A stretch of DNA of 64,000 nucleotides from DATHBD01 sp035296325. GTDB lineage: Bacteria > Actinomycetota > Actinomycetes > Mycobacteriales > Micromonosporaceae. This document shows, in pieces, positions 51,523 to 60,400 of this stretch. Positions within the stretch are counted from its first letter, which is position 1; each line of letters begins with the position of its first letter. The notes under the pieces were generated by a model, which was given only the letters and a program-made list of their open reading frames with translations, did no database searches and was not told where the DNA came from. The translations under genes and the position numbers were made by a program. The stretch covers positions 310,001-374,000 of the forward strand of contig DATHBD010000023.1 of assembly GCA_035296325.1 (NCBI GenBank), read 5' to 3'.

Positions 51523-52677
51523 ATGGCGGACGAGGCCCTGCTGCGTACCCTTGTCCCCACGGTGATCGCGATCCTCGTCCGTCGCGGAGTTGACTTCGCG
51601 GCGGCCGAGGACGCCGTGCAGGACGCCCTGATCGAAGCCGTGCGCGCGTGGCCGGACGATCCGCCCCGGGATCCCAAGGGTTGGCTGATCGCCGTGGCCT
51701 GGCGCAAGTTCGTCGACGCCGCGCGCGCTGACACCTCCCGGCGGCGGCGTGAGGTGCTCGTCGAGGGCGAGCCCATGCCCGGCCCGGGTCAGTTGGTGGA
51801 CGACACGCTCCAGCTGTACTTCCTGTGCGCGCACCCGTCCCTCACTGCGGCCTCGGCCGTCGCGCTGACGCTGCGCGCTGTGGGCGGCCTGACCACGCGT
51901 CAGATCGCGCAGGCCTACCTCGTGCCCGAGGCGACCATGGCCCAACGGATCAGCCGGGCCAAGCGAACCGTTTCGGGAGTCCGGTTCGACAAACCTGGCG
52001 ATGTCGACACGGTGCTGCGTGTGCTCTACCTCGTTTTCAACGAGGGCTACTCCGGTGACGTCGACCTGGCCGGCGAGGCGATTCGCCTCACCCGCCAACT
52101 CGCCGCCAGGACCAGGGATGAGGAGGTGGCGGGCCTGCTCGCGTTGATGCTGATCCACCACGCGCGGCGCCCGGCACGGACCCGCCGTGACGGAAGCCTC
52201 GTGGTCCTTGCCGAACAGGACCGCAGCCTGTGGGATACCCGCCTGATCGCCGAGGGCGTCGACGTGCTCCAGGCGGCGCTCGCCCGGGACCGACTGGGCG
52301 AGTACCAGGCCCAGGCCGCCATCGCGGCGCTCCACGCTGATGCCTGCGCGGCCGACAAGACCGACTGGGTGCAGATCGTCCAGTGGTACGACGAACTGGT
52401 GCGGATCACCGACAGCCCGGTGGCCCGGCTCAACCGGGCCGTCGCCGTCGGCGAGGCCGACGGCCCGCGGGCGGGCCTGGCAGCCCTGGCAGGACTCGAT
52501 CCCGCCCTGCCCCGCCACACCGCCGTCGTGGCGTACCTGCACGAGCGTGACGGTGACCCGGTGACCGCGGCGCGGCTATACACCGAAGCGGCCCGATCAG
52601 CGCCCAATCTCCCCGAACGCGACCACCTCACGCGCCAGGCCGCACGGCTCAACGCCAGGCTCCGTACGCTTTCCTAG
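51523..52677 (+). CDS. ECF42-like sigma factor
   Basis: This 384-residue ECF sigma factor has the long C-terminal extension: region 2 (DFAAAEDAVQDALIEAVRAWP), region 4 (VGGLTTRQIAQAYLVPEATMAQRISRAKRTV) and the TPR-like tail with LYLVFNEGYSG and LNRAVAVGEA. It lies three bases after the DGPF gene, the standard ECF42 pairing. The tail is thought to be needed for activity in this group. A second member without a DGPF partner lies at 11.8-13.0 kb. Confidence 0.93.
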   Translation: MADEALLRTLVPTVIAILVRRGVDFAAAEDAVQDALIEAVRAWPDDPPRDPKGWLIAVAWRKFVDAARADTSRRRREVLVEGEPMPGPGQLVDDTLQLYFLCAHPSLTAASAVALTLRAVGGLTTRQIAQAYLVPEATMAQRISRAKRTVSGVRFDKPGDVDTVLRVLYLVFNEGYSGDVDLAGEAIRLTRQLAARTRDEEVAGLLALMLIHHARRPARTRRDGSLVVLAEQDRSLWDTRLIAEGVDVLQAALARDRLGEYQAQAAIAALHADACAADKTDWVQIVQWYDELVRITDSPVARLNRAVAVGEADGPRAGLAALAGLDPALPRHTAVVAYLHERDGDPVTAARLYTEAARSAPNLPERDHLTRQAARLNARLRTLS

Positions 52678-52792
52678 GCTTTCACCCGGCACACCGGACG
52701 CCGTAGGACCCGACGGATCCCGCGGCGACGCGAAACGTTCAGGTGGCCGCGCTCCGCGCCGATGGGTACCGGTCGGGTGTCGACCGGGGGCG

Positions 52793-55117
52793 GTGGCGGT
52801 GCGAGACGGTGACGTGCGTGCACAGCCCGCGGCCCTGAGCCAGGTGCCGTGGTGGCTCGTCTTCACGCTGTGTGGTGTCGCCTCGACCGCCCTGTACGCC
52901 GCGAACGTCGCCCCGCTCGCCGCGTATGTCGTGGTCGGCGGCGGCAGTGTGGTCGCGCTCCACGTCGGTCCGCGCTGGCACCGGCCCGAGCCCCGGCGCC
53001 CGTTGACGCTGATGCTCGGCGCCTGTGCGCTCTTTCTGGTCGGTGCGCTGGTCAGGCCTGCCGTGGCACACCACTCGGGGCTGACCGCGCTGCTGGCCGA
53101 CGCGTTCACCATCCCGGGCTATCTGCTGCTCATCGGCGGGCTCTGGCGGCTGTTGTCGGCTCGTAGCGGCTCGGCGGGCGGAGCGCTGGGGCGGCACGCC
53201 GTCATCGACGGTCTCATCGTCGGCGTCGGGGCCGGGCTCGCGTCGGGCCTCCTGCTGGCCCTGCCTGCGGCGCAGATCCACAACCGACCCGTCATGATCT
53301 CCGTCATGGCGGGGCTCTACCCGCTGCTGGACGCCGCGTTGGTGTTCCTGGCGGCGAACCTCGCGTTCACCACCGCGCTGCGTCAGCCGAGCTTCCTGAT
53401 GCTGGTCGGCGTCATTCTGCTGATCCTCACCGGCGACGTCGCCTACGCCATCATCGGCCTGGACGGCGCCCTGGCCGGTTCGCGCTTCCTGGACCTGCCT
53501 TTCCTCCTGGCGTTCACCACGATCGGGTCGTTCGTCCTGCACCCGTCCGTCCGGGACATCGCCAGCGCCACCCCGCTGCCGGTTCAGGCATGGTCCTGGC
53601 AGCGACTGCTGATGATCGGGCCGGCGCTCGCGGTCCCGTTCCTCCTCATCGCGGTGATACCACAGGCGACGGCGGTGGACCGGGTGGTGCTGTCGGTCGG
53701 TGGTGCCGTGCTGGTCGGGCTGCTGCTGATGCGGGCCATTTCAGCGGTACAGGGCTATGCCGCGGCCCAGCGTCGGTACGCGCACCAGGCGACCCACGAC
53801 CCGATGACCGGGTTGCCGAACCGTCGGATGCTCACGACCGCGGTGGAGCGTCTGCGGCTGGCGTACCGACCGGATGGCGACGAGCGGCTGTGGATGCTGT
53901 ACCTGGATCTGGACGGCTTCAAGTTCGTCAACGACACCTGGGGGCATCCCGCCGGCGACGAGCTGATCACCACGGTCGGCAACCGGTTGCGGGCCGCGAT
54001 GCCTGATTCTGCGACGGTGGCCCGGTTCGGCGGTGACGAGTTCGTGATCGTCCAGCTGTGCGGGCAGGCGGTCGTCATGGAACTCGCCCGACGAGCCATG
54101 GAGTGCCTCGACGACCCGCTGCCGGTGGCGGGTGCCGAGGTGGTGATCACCGGCTCGATGGGTATCTCCAGCGCTGACCCGGACAGCGCCGCAACGGTGT
54201 GCGCTGACGCGTTGATGCGCGAAGCGGACATCGCGATGTACCGGACGAAGGCCGAACGGCGCGGGCACTGGACGGTTTTCGATGCCTCGATGCACGAGGC
54301 CGTCCGGGAACGGATGGGCATCGAGCTCGCACTACGGGCTGCGGTAGCGCACCAGCAGCTCGATCTCGCCTATCAGCCGATCGTGGAGCTGCGGACCGGG
54401 TGGCCGCTCGGGGCCGAGGCGCTGGTGCGTTGGGACGACCCGCTGCGTGGCCCGGTACCGCCGTCGGTGTTCATCCCGATCGCCGAGGACACCACCCTCA
54501 TCGCTCAGCTCGGCGCCTGGGTGCTGCGCGAATCGATCCGGCGGTTGGCCCGGTGGCGGGGCGCGGGCGTCGTCCGGGACGACTTCTGGATGTCCATCAA
54601 CGTCTCGCCACGGCAATTGACGGACGCCGAGTTCCCGGCGCTGGTCGCCGCCGAGTTGATGGCGGCGGACGTGCCGGCGGCCTGCGTCGTCCTCGAGATC
54701 ACCGAATCCGTGATGGTGCAGGGCTCCGACACCACGCAGCGGGTGCTGCGCGAGCTTCGACAGCTGGGCCTGAGGATTTCGGTCGACGACTTCGGCACCG
54801 GCTTCTCGGCGCTGAGCTACCTGCGCAGCCACCCGGTCACCGGCGTGAAGATCGATCGTTCCTTCGTGTCAGGGCTCGGCGCGAATGCGGAGGACGAGGA
54901 GATCGTGCGGGCCATTACGGCGATGAGCGCCGCACTGGGCCTGTCCGTGGTGGCGGAGGGCGTCGAGACGCCCGCCCAGCGCGATGTCCTCGCCGCACTG
55001 GGCGTGGAACTCGGCCAGGGCTGGCTGTGGGGGAGGGCGGTCGGCGCGGACGAGTTCACGCAACGCTGGGCAGTCCCCGCTGCGCACCTGGCGGTCGACG
55101 TCCCCGCCCACCGCTGA
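52793..55117 (+). CDS. Membrane GGDEF-EAL protein, both sites intact
   Basis: This 774-residue protein has about nine N-terminal membrane helices (about 18-320), then GGDEF (about 330-490) and EAL (about 505-750) domains. The GGDEF domain has LDLDGFKFVNDTWGHPAGDELI and RFGGDEFVI, so cyclase activity is possible. No RxxD I-site is seen at the usual place. The EAL side has EALVRW, NVSPRQL, EITES, DDFGTG, VKIDRSF, EGVET and GQGWLWGRA, so phosphodiesterase activity is possible too. It may be a bifunctional c-di-GMP enzyme set by its membrane sensor. The GTG at 52793 follows a G-rich stretch. Confidence 0.9.
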   Translation: MAVRDGDVRAQPAALSQVPWWLVFTLCGVASTALYAANVAPLAAYVVVGGGSVVALHVGPRWHRPEPRRPLTLMLGACALFLVGALVRPAVAHHSGLTALLADAFTIPGYLLLIGGLWRLLSARSGSAGGALGRHAVIDGLIVGVGAGLASGLLLALPAAQIHNRPVMISVMAGLYPLLDAALVFLAANLAFTTALRQPSFLMLVGVILLILTGDVAYAIIGLDGALAGSRFLDLPFLLAFTTIGSFVLHPSVRDIASATPLPVQAWSWQRLLMIGPALAVPFLLIAVIPQATAVDRVVLSVGGAVLVGLLLMRAISAVQGYAAAQRRYAHQATHDPMTGLPNRRMLTTAVERLRLAYRPDGDERLWMLYLDLDGFKFVNDTWGHPAGDELITTVGNRLRAAMPDSATVARFGGDEFVIVQLCGQAVVMELARRAMECLDDPLPVAGAEVVITGSMGISSADPDSAATVCADALMREADIAMYRTKAERRGHWTVFDASMHEAVRERMGIELALRAAVAHQQLDLAYQPIVELRTGWPLGAEALVRWDDPLRGPVPPSVFIPIAEDTTLIAQLGAWVLRESIRRLARWRGAGVVRDDFWMSINVSPRQLTDAEFPALVAAELMAADVPAACVVLEITESVMVQGSDTTQRVLRELRQLGLRISVDDFGTGFSALSYLRSHPVTGVKIDRSFVSGLGANAEDEEIVRAITAMSAALGLSVVAEGVETPAQRDVLAALGVELGQGWLWGRAVGADEFTQRWAVPAAHLAVDVPAHR

Positions 55118-55133
55118 CCGGAGAAAGTCGCGG

Positions 55134-55182
55134 AGTGAACACTCACTTCGGTCTTGACGGAGTGAGTGTTCACTCCGATACT
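55134..55182 (+). promoter_or_regulatory. TetR operator pair within a leaderless promoter
   Basis: The -35 TTGACG (55154-55159) and -10 GATACT (55177-55182) are 17 bases apart. The spacer is filled by the palindrome GAGTGA-GTGT-TCACTC (55160-55175). A second palindrome, AGTGA-ACAC-TCACT, lies at 55134-55147. The ATG of the TetR gene is 7 bases after the -10, so the transcript is probably leaderless. This fits autorepression. Confidence 0.72.
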
Positions 55183-55188
55183 TGACGC

Positions 55189-55818
55189 ATGATCGTATCG
55201 ACACCCCGGCGGCGAGCGCCCGGCATGAGCCCGGAGCAACGCCGCGAGATGATCATCAAGGCGGCACTCCCGCTGGTCACCGCCCACGGCGGAGCCGTCA
55301 CCACACAACAGGTCGCCCGTGCAGCCGGCATCGGCGAGGCGACGATCTTCCGGGTTTTCGCTGACAAGGAAGCGCTGCTGGACGCCGTGATGGCCGAGGC
55401 GCTGCGGCCCGACACGGTGCTCGCCGAACTCGCCACGATCTCGCTCGACCAGCCGCTGGCCGACCGGCTCATCGAGGCCAGTGACGCGCTAAAGGCCCAC
55501 ATGGACCGGCTCGGCGCCGTCGTCGGCGCGTTGATGGCCTCCGGGCACCCACGCCGGCCGGGCGAGCCCCGGTCCGCCGACCAGAGCGGCGCGGGGTGCC
55601 GGCCCGATACCTCGATGGCGGAGCAGCACGAGGCCCTGGCGGAGCTGTTCGTACCCGAGGCGGATCAGCTCCGCCTGCCGCCCGACCGGCTCGCTGGAGC
55701 CTTCCTGGGGCTGCTGTTCAGCAGGCAGCGGCCGGTGGCCGGCGAGACGCTGAGCACCCCCGAACTGATCGATCTCTTCCTGCACGGAGCTCTCACCACC
55801 ACTGGAGGCGCACGATGA
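55189..55818 (+). CDS. TetR-family regulator
   Basis: This 209-residue TetR-type repressor has a helix-turn-helix at about 20-65 (REMIIKAALPLVTAHG, VTTQQVARAAGIGEATIFRVFADKEALLDAV) and a variable ligand-binding domain. The middle (about 120-140, HPRRPGEPRSADQSGAG) is disordered. No SD precedes the ATG, in keeping with a leaderless start. It overlaps the downstream DUF6069 gene by ATGA and probably controls it and itself. Confidence 0.9.
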   Translation: MIVSTPRRRAPGMSPEQRREMIIKAALPLVTAHGGAVTTQQVARAAGIGEATIFRVFADKEALLDAVMAEALRPDTVLAELATISLDQPLADRLIEASDALKAHMDRLGAVVGALMASGHPRRPGEPRSADQSGAGCRPDTSMAEQHEALAELFVPEADQLRLPPDRLAGAFLGLLFSRQRPVAGETLSTPELIDLFLHGALTTTGGAR

Positions 55819-56255
55819 CCACGTCCATCACCCCGACCACCAACGACGCGGCGCCGCCGGTCGCGCCTCGGCGCCGCCTGCGCGGGCTCGCTGCCGCGGC
55901 GGCCGTCCTTGCCCCGGTGCTGATCTGGATCCTCGCGGTCCCCGTCCTGGGCACGGAACTCCTCGTGCCCGGCCGTACCGCCGGCACCAGTACGAAAATC
56001 GGCCTCGGGGAAGTGCTGTTCATCTCCGTGCTGTCCGTCGCCGCCGGCTGGGCACTGTTGGCGGTTCTGGAGCGGTGGTGGAGCCGCGCCCGCACCGGAT
56101 GGGCGATCATCGCCACACTGGTGCTGCTGCTCTCCTTCGCGCCGTTGCTGTCCGCCGAACTGACCGGCAGCGCCCGGCTCATCCTCGGCCTGATGCACCT
56201 GGCGGTAGGCCTGACGCTGATCCCACCCCTGGTACGGACCTCACCCCGTCGTTGA
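55815..56255 (+). CDS. DUF6069 family membrane protein
   Basis: This 146-residue protein has four membrane helices (about 24-46, 62-82, 92-110, 117-137) after a disordered N-terminus. The pattern fits the actinobacterial DUF6069 family, of unknown function, often encoded beside a TetR regulator. Translation is coupled to the TetR gene (ATGA overlap). A hairpin terminator encloses its stop codon. Confidence 0.78.
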   Translation: MTTSITPTTNDAAPPVAPRRRLRGLAAAAAVLAPVLIWILAVPVLGTELLVPGRTAGTSTKIGLGEVLFISVLSVAAGWALLAVLERWWSRARTGWAIIATLVLLLSFAPLLSAELTGSARLILGLMHLAVGLTLIPPLVRTSPRR

Positions 56256-56269
56256 GCGACGGGGTGAGG
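56239..56269. terminator. Bidirectional hairpin terminator
   Basis: CCTCACCCCGTCG (56239-56251) pairs perfectly with 56257-56269 around the 5-base loop TTGAG; the TGA of the DUF6069 gene (56253-56255) falls in that loop. It lies between convergent genes and can serve both. Confidence 0.8.
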
Positions 56270-56300
56270 GGTCTCGCGCCACGCGACGCCGATCGGTCGG

Positions 56301-57710
56301 CTAGCGTCGGGTCCATTTCTGGATGACGCTGCCGGTGCAGGTCCAGAGCTGGATGCCGGTGCCGTTGGCGGTGCCGGCGCCGGCGGGGTCAAGGCACAGG
56401 GAGTTGTGGCGGTTGACGATGCTGCCGTCGCCGTTGAGGTTCCACTTCTGGTTGTTCCCGCCGGTGCAGTCGTAGATGGCCACGATGGTGCCGGCGGTTG
56501 TTCCATTGCCCCAGGCGTCGAGGCACTTGTTGGTGCCGGTTCGAAGTTCGCCGGCCGGAGTGTAGGTGAACCGCTGGTTGGCGGAGCTCTGGCAGTCCCA
56601 GAGGATCAGCTGGGTGCCGTTCGTCGTGCTACCGGCCGGCACGTCGAGGCAGCGGTTGGCGTGCTGGGAGACGAAGGTGCTGCCACTTCCAGTGCCACCG
56701 GTGCCGCCGGTGCCGCCGGCGAGCGGGGCGCTGAGGGTCGGCCAGCCGCCCGAGAAGCCGATGGTGCGGATGTTCAGCGTCTCACGGCCGTTGGCGTTGG
56801 CATCGTAGAAGTGGTACGCCAGCCGCAGGGTCGAGCCGTCCGCGAAGACGTCGCCACCGCCGGCGGCGACCTGCGTACCGCTGCCGGTCAGGATCGTCGT
56901 GCCACCGCCGTTGGCCATGTTCACGCCGTTGCGGTCCAGGAACGGGCCCTGGATGCTGGTCGACCTGCCGACAACCGTGTAGTACGTGCTGCTCACCCCG
57001 CTGCAGCAGGTGCCGCGGGAGCCGAACAGGTAGAAGTAGCCGCCGTTCCACGCCATCGTGGCGTTCTCGATGCCGGTCGCGAGCTTCCACAGGTTGTGGT
57101 CGGTGGTGGAGAGCTTGCCGGTCGACGGGTCGAGCACGTGCATGTAGATGCCGTTCCACGAGCCCCACATGATGTACGGCGTGCTGCCGGACCACTCGAT
57201 GTTCGGGTCGATCGGGTAGTTGACGTTGGTCACCTCACCGCCGTCGGTCCACGGACCCTCGATGTTGGTCGCGGTCGCCATACCGGTGACGGCGGCGGAG
57301 CGGCCCCAGATCGAGGCGGCGTAGTACAGGCGGTACCTGCCATTGAAGTACGTGATGTCCGGAGCCCAGATGTTCGGCGGCGTGGAGCCGAGGCGAGCCG
57401 TGATCCAGGACGGTACCGAGTTCCACACCGTGCCGACGTAGGCCCACCCGCCGTAGAGGGTCGCGTCGCAGGTTTTGCGAATCGTGACGGAGCCGCTGCC
57501 GGGGCCGCCCTCGAAGCCGGTCGAGAACCCGTAGTAGCAGCTACCGACCTTGATGACGCTCGGGTCGTGCATGCGGAGGTCCCCGGTCAGGGCGTCGGCC
57601 GACCGGGCGTTGGCCATGACGACAGTCGTTACCAGAACCGCGACCGTGACCGCCACCGCGAGAAAACGGCGCGAGACGGACGGCCTGCGGGCGGAAATTA
57701 CATCGATCAT
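56301..57710 (-). CDS. Secreted GH43 arabinanase with CBM13
   Basis: This 469-residue secreted protein has a signal peptide (to about residue 36), a five-bladed GH43 catalytic domain (about 38-325), a Gly/Thr linker and a ricin-type CBM13 (about 342-469). GH43 acidic residues are visible in MHDPSVIK (base Asp), IDPNIEWSG (Asp) and GIENATMAW (acid Glu), and GTPPNIWAPD-type STPPNIWAPDITYFNGRYRLYYAAS is characteristic of endo-1,5-alpha-L-arabinanases. It should cut the arabinan side chains of pectin. The SD GAGAGAGG precedes the ATG at 57710. A consensus-like promoter lies at 57736-57765. Confidence 0.92.
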   Translation of the reverse strand: MIDVISARRPSVSRRFLAVAVTVAVLVTTVVMANARSADALTGDLRMHDPSVIKVGSCYYGFSTGFEGGPGSGSVTIRKTCDATLYGGWAYVGTVWNSVPSWITARLGSTPPNIWAPDITYFNGRYRLYYAASIWGRSAAVTGMATATNIEGPWTDGGEVTNVNYPIDPNIEWSGSTPYIMWGSWNGIYMHVLDPSTGKLSTTDHNLWKLATGIENATMAWNGGYFYLFGSRGTCCSGVSSTYYTVVGRSTSIQGPFLDRNGVNMANGGGTTILTGSGTQVAAGGGDVFADGSTLRLAYHFYDANANGRETLNIRTIGFSGGWPTLSAPLAGGTGGTGGTGSGSTFVSQHANRCLDVPAGSTTNGTQLILWDCQSSANQRFTYTPAGELRTGTNKCLDAWGNGTTAGTIVAIYDCTGGNNQKWNLNGDGSIVNRHNSLCLDPAGAGTANGTGIQLWTCTGSVIQKWTRR

Positions 57711-57735
57711 GGTCGACCTCTCTCGGCGGCAACCC

Positions 57736-57765
57736 ACCGTATGGGCACGGTTGCGGGAATGTCAA
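57736..57765 (-). promoter_or_regulatory. Promoter of the GH43 arabinanase gene
   Basis: On the minus strand, TTGACA (57760-57765) is followed after 18 bases by TACGGT (57736-57741), and the GH43 start is 26 bases further on. This is the best -35 hexamer in the neighbourhood. Confidence 0.5.
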
Positions 57766-57889
57766 TGTCGTGCTCGCAAGCAGCGGGAGGGAGGCTGTTC
57801 GCGGACGGCATCTGAGGGATTCGGCTCGCCGGACAGCCAGTGTGCGGTCCGGATGTACCAGCTTTGCGAGGTCCTGACACCATGCTGGC

Positions 57890-58696
57890 ATGACAGGCGA
57901 TGCAGTCGTGGAGCGGATGGACCGCAGTCAATTCCTGCGGTCCGGGCGCTTCTGGTGGTCGCTGTTGCGAAGCGCGCTGGTGCTTCTGTGGGTGCTCTGG
58001 GCGGCGCTGAGTTGGTGGATGACGCCTCGGGAGAGCACTGTCATGCAGGCCAGGGCCGACCTCGCCGCCGGGCGGATGGTGTCGCACCAGTGGGCTGACG
58101 CCTGGAACGACGAGAACGCCTGGCACTGGGCCGATCCGACGAACCTGGAGTCGTCGGGCGAGCCGGGCCCACTCTTCGTATGGTGGACGCCGGATCGGCG
58201 TGTGCACTACGCCGTCGTGGAGGAGGGGTTGGGCTCTTCCGGTGGTGGCGGCGCCCCAGCCGACGACACCGTCGATGGACAGACGTACTCCGGCCCGGAA
58301 GCCGCGTCCCTGGCTCGGGCGATCCGCGACGCCGGCCCCGGCACCCGATGGGGCGGCTTCTATCAGCCACCGGCTACCGGAGCGGGAGGTCTGCTCGACC
58401 TGTTGGCCCTGGCCGTGCTCGTGTTGGGGCCGGCGCCGGCGACCGGCACCCGGTGGTACTGGTTCTGGCTGGGCGCCATCGTGCCGTTCGGCCTGGGCCT
58501 GCTCTTCTGGCTGGCCCGGGAGCGTCCGTGGTCGGCAACCGCGCAGACGCCACCGGACCCGGCGGGCACGGACCGTCGACGCCGCTGGTACGCGGGGATC
58601 GTGCTCGGGATCGCCACCGGCATCGTGGGCAGCCTGCTGGTGTACTGGCTGAACCGCCTGCTCGGCGATTGGTTCGTCCCACATCGGCTCGGCTGA
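57890..58696 (+). CDS. Membrane protein of unknown function
   Basis: This 268-residue protein has an N-terminal membrane helix (about 24-44, LLRSALVLLWVLWAALSWWM), an extracytoplasmic domain (about 45-160, Trp- and Asp-rich) and three further helices (about 166-185, 190-208 and 232-256). There is no known family. The hydrophilic loop contains a Gly/Ser run (SSGGGGAPADD). It lies between the two GH43 genes on the opposite strand, with no operon partner. Confidence 0.65.
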   Translation: MTGDAVVERMDRSQFLRSGRFWWSLLRSALVLLWVLWAALSWWMTPRESTVMQARADLAAGRMVSHQWADAWNDENAWHWADPTNLESSGEPGPLFVWWTPDRRVHYAVVEEGLGSSGGGGAPADDTVDGQTYSGPEAASLARAIRDAGPGTRWGGFYQPPATGAGGLLDLLALAVLVLGPAPATGTRWYWFWLGAIVPFGLGLLFWLARERPWSATAQTPPDPAGTDRRRRWYAGIVLGIATGIVGSLLVYWLNRLLGDWFVPHRLG

Positions 58697-58722
58697 ATCG
58701 ACGTAGGTGGCGGCGGACAACG

Positions 58723-60216
58723 TCAGACCTGCCGGCGTTGCCACTGCTGGTTGGCAGCGCCGGTGCAGGTGTACTGCACCAGCCGGGCGTTGTCCTGCTG
58801 AGATGCGTTGGACACGTCCAGGCACTTGCCGCTGTGCCGGGCCACGATCCGGCTGTAGCCGCCGCCCGCATCGACGAACTGCCACTGCTGATTGGTGCCT
58901 GCACCACACGTGTACTGGATCGCCGGGGCACCTTCGGCGGCGGAGGCGTTGGCCACGTCGAGGCACAGGCCGCTGTGTCGGGCGACGAGGCGCACGAACC
59001 CGCCGCCGGCGTCACGGACCTCCCACTGCTGATTCGGCCCGTTCCAGCAGCCCCACTGGGCAACCTCGGCGGTGTCTGCCAGGCTCCCGTCGACCACGTC
59101 GGCACAACGCCCCGAGTGCCTCGACACCAGCTGGACATACGGCCCCGAGGCGCCGCCGCCGTTGACCCCGCTGACGACTCCGGTCGCGGTGTCGACGGTG
59201 ATCTGTGGGTGCCAGCTCATCGTCATGGTGGTGTCGCTCGGAAAGTTCAGCGGCAGCCAGGTGTACTGGGAGTTGGCGTACGTGGTGCCGAAGCCGGGTC
59301 CCCAGCGGTCACCGAGGTACAGGTACGACGTGGTCTGGCTGCCCTGGATGGGAAGGACGAACGTCGTCTGGGTGCCGAACGTCGTCGAGTCGCCGACGTT
59401 CTGCCACGCGCTCCATGGCCCGGTGATGCTCCTGGCGGTGGCGTACTTCTGCTGGTTGGGAACCCAGCTGGTGGCGCCGGAGGTGAGCATGAAGTACACG
59501 CCGTTGCGCTTGAAGAGCGCCGGCGCCTCGCGGTGGTCGCCGGGCCACGCCCGGACCAGCGCGGCAACATTGGTGTAGTCGGCGGTCAGCCGGTACACGT
59601 GCAGGTCGTAGTTCTCGCGGGCGGCGGAGATCATGTAGCCGGTGCCGTCGTCGTCGACGAACGCGGTGATGTCGCGGGACATGTGCTGGTTGAACGGGCG
59701 GAAGCTGCCCCGGTAGGTGTAGTTGCCGTCGATGGTGCTGGACGTGGCGACCGCGGCGCGGGCTTCGCCGTAGTCCCGGCCGTTCTCCTTGTGCATCCAC
59801 ATCACGAACTGTCCGGTCGTGCGGTTGTAGATGACCTTCGGCCGCTCGATGTTGGAGACCCGCAGCTCCGCCGCCGACGCCGGGCTCAGGACGTTGTTGC
59901 GGAACTCCCAGTTCTTGAGGTCGGTGGAGCGGTAGGCGGTCACCGCGCGGAAGGTGAAGTCCGCATTGCGGCTCTCACCGAACCAGTAGTAGTACTGGGC
60001 GACCTTGATGATGCCGCCGCCGTGGGCGTGGATGACGTTGCCCGCGGTGTCCCGGAACTGGGTGCGATTGGTGATCGACACGGTGACGGCCTGGGCTGGC
60101 GGCGCACTGGTCAGCACCGGTAGGACCGCCAGCATCACCATGGCGGCCGTCAGCAGCGCGAGTGCGCGTCGGTGTGGAGCGGTGGCGCGGTGGCGGGAGC
60201 CGAGCGTCGCAGGCAT
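58723..60216 (-). CDS. Secreted GH43 exo-beta-1,3-galactanase-like enzyme with CBM13
   Basis: This 497-residue secreted protein has a signal peptide (to about 43), a GH43 domain (about 45-355) and a CBM13 with three NQQW repeats (about 365-497). HAHGGGIIKVAQYYYWFGE and NIERPKVIYNR match GH43 subfamily-24 exo-beta-1,3-galactanases. From memory of the Phanerochaete enzyme, the acid is Glu in (L/R)EAP and the usual base Asp is replaced by Gln. Here Glu230 (REAPALF), Glu124 (ERPKV) and Gln283 (GTQTTFVLP) occupy these positions. It should trim the beta-1,3-galactan core of arabinogalactan. The SD CGGAGG precedes the ATG. Confidence 0.85.
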   Translation of the reverse strand: MPATLGSRHRATAPHRRALALLTAAMVMLAVLPVLTSAPPAQAVTVSITNRTQFRDTAGNVIHAHGGGIIKVAQYYYWFGESRNADFTFRAVTAYRSTDLKNWEFRNNVLSPASAAELRVSNIERPKVIYNRTTGQFVMWMHKENGRDYGEARAAVATSSTIDGNYTYRGSFRPFNQHMSRDITAFVDDDGTGYMISAARENYDLHVYRLTADYTNVAALVRAWPGDHREAPALFKRNGVYFMLTSGATSWVPNQQKYATARSITGPWSAWQNVGDSTTFGTQTTFVLPIQGSQTTSYLYLGDRWGPGFGTTYANSQYTWLPLNFPSDTTMTMSWHPQITVDTATGVVSGVNGGGASGPYVQLVSRHSGRCADVVDGSLADTAEVAQWGCWNGPNQQWEVRDAGGGFVRLVARHSGLCLDVANASAAEGAPAIQYTCGAGTNQQWQFVDAGGGYSRIVARHSGKCLDVSNASQQDNARLVQYTCTGAANQQWQRRQV

Positions 60217-60332
60217 TTGTGCCTCCGGTGGCGGGGAGTCGGGCTTGTGGGAGCCGGTTCCGCCCTGGCGGGGAGGGCTGACCGGCCATCTGTTTCATGC
60301 AGCACCGTCAATGTACGCCATCTTGATAAGCA

Positions 60333-60349
60333 CGTGAGAAGCTTTCACG
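60333..60349 (-). promoter_or_regulatory. Possible operator upstream of galactanase gene
   Basis: CGTGAGAAGCTTTCACG is a 17-base palindrome with one mismatched pair, in the 184-base gap between the galactanase start (60216) and the IclR stop (60401). A sugar-responsive regulator could bind here; none is encoded next to it apart from IclR. Confidence 0.35.
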
Positions 60350-60400
60350 ACGATTTCCCCAGGTGGTCGACGGTGCTGTCGATCGTTCGGGACGCGACTG

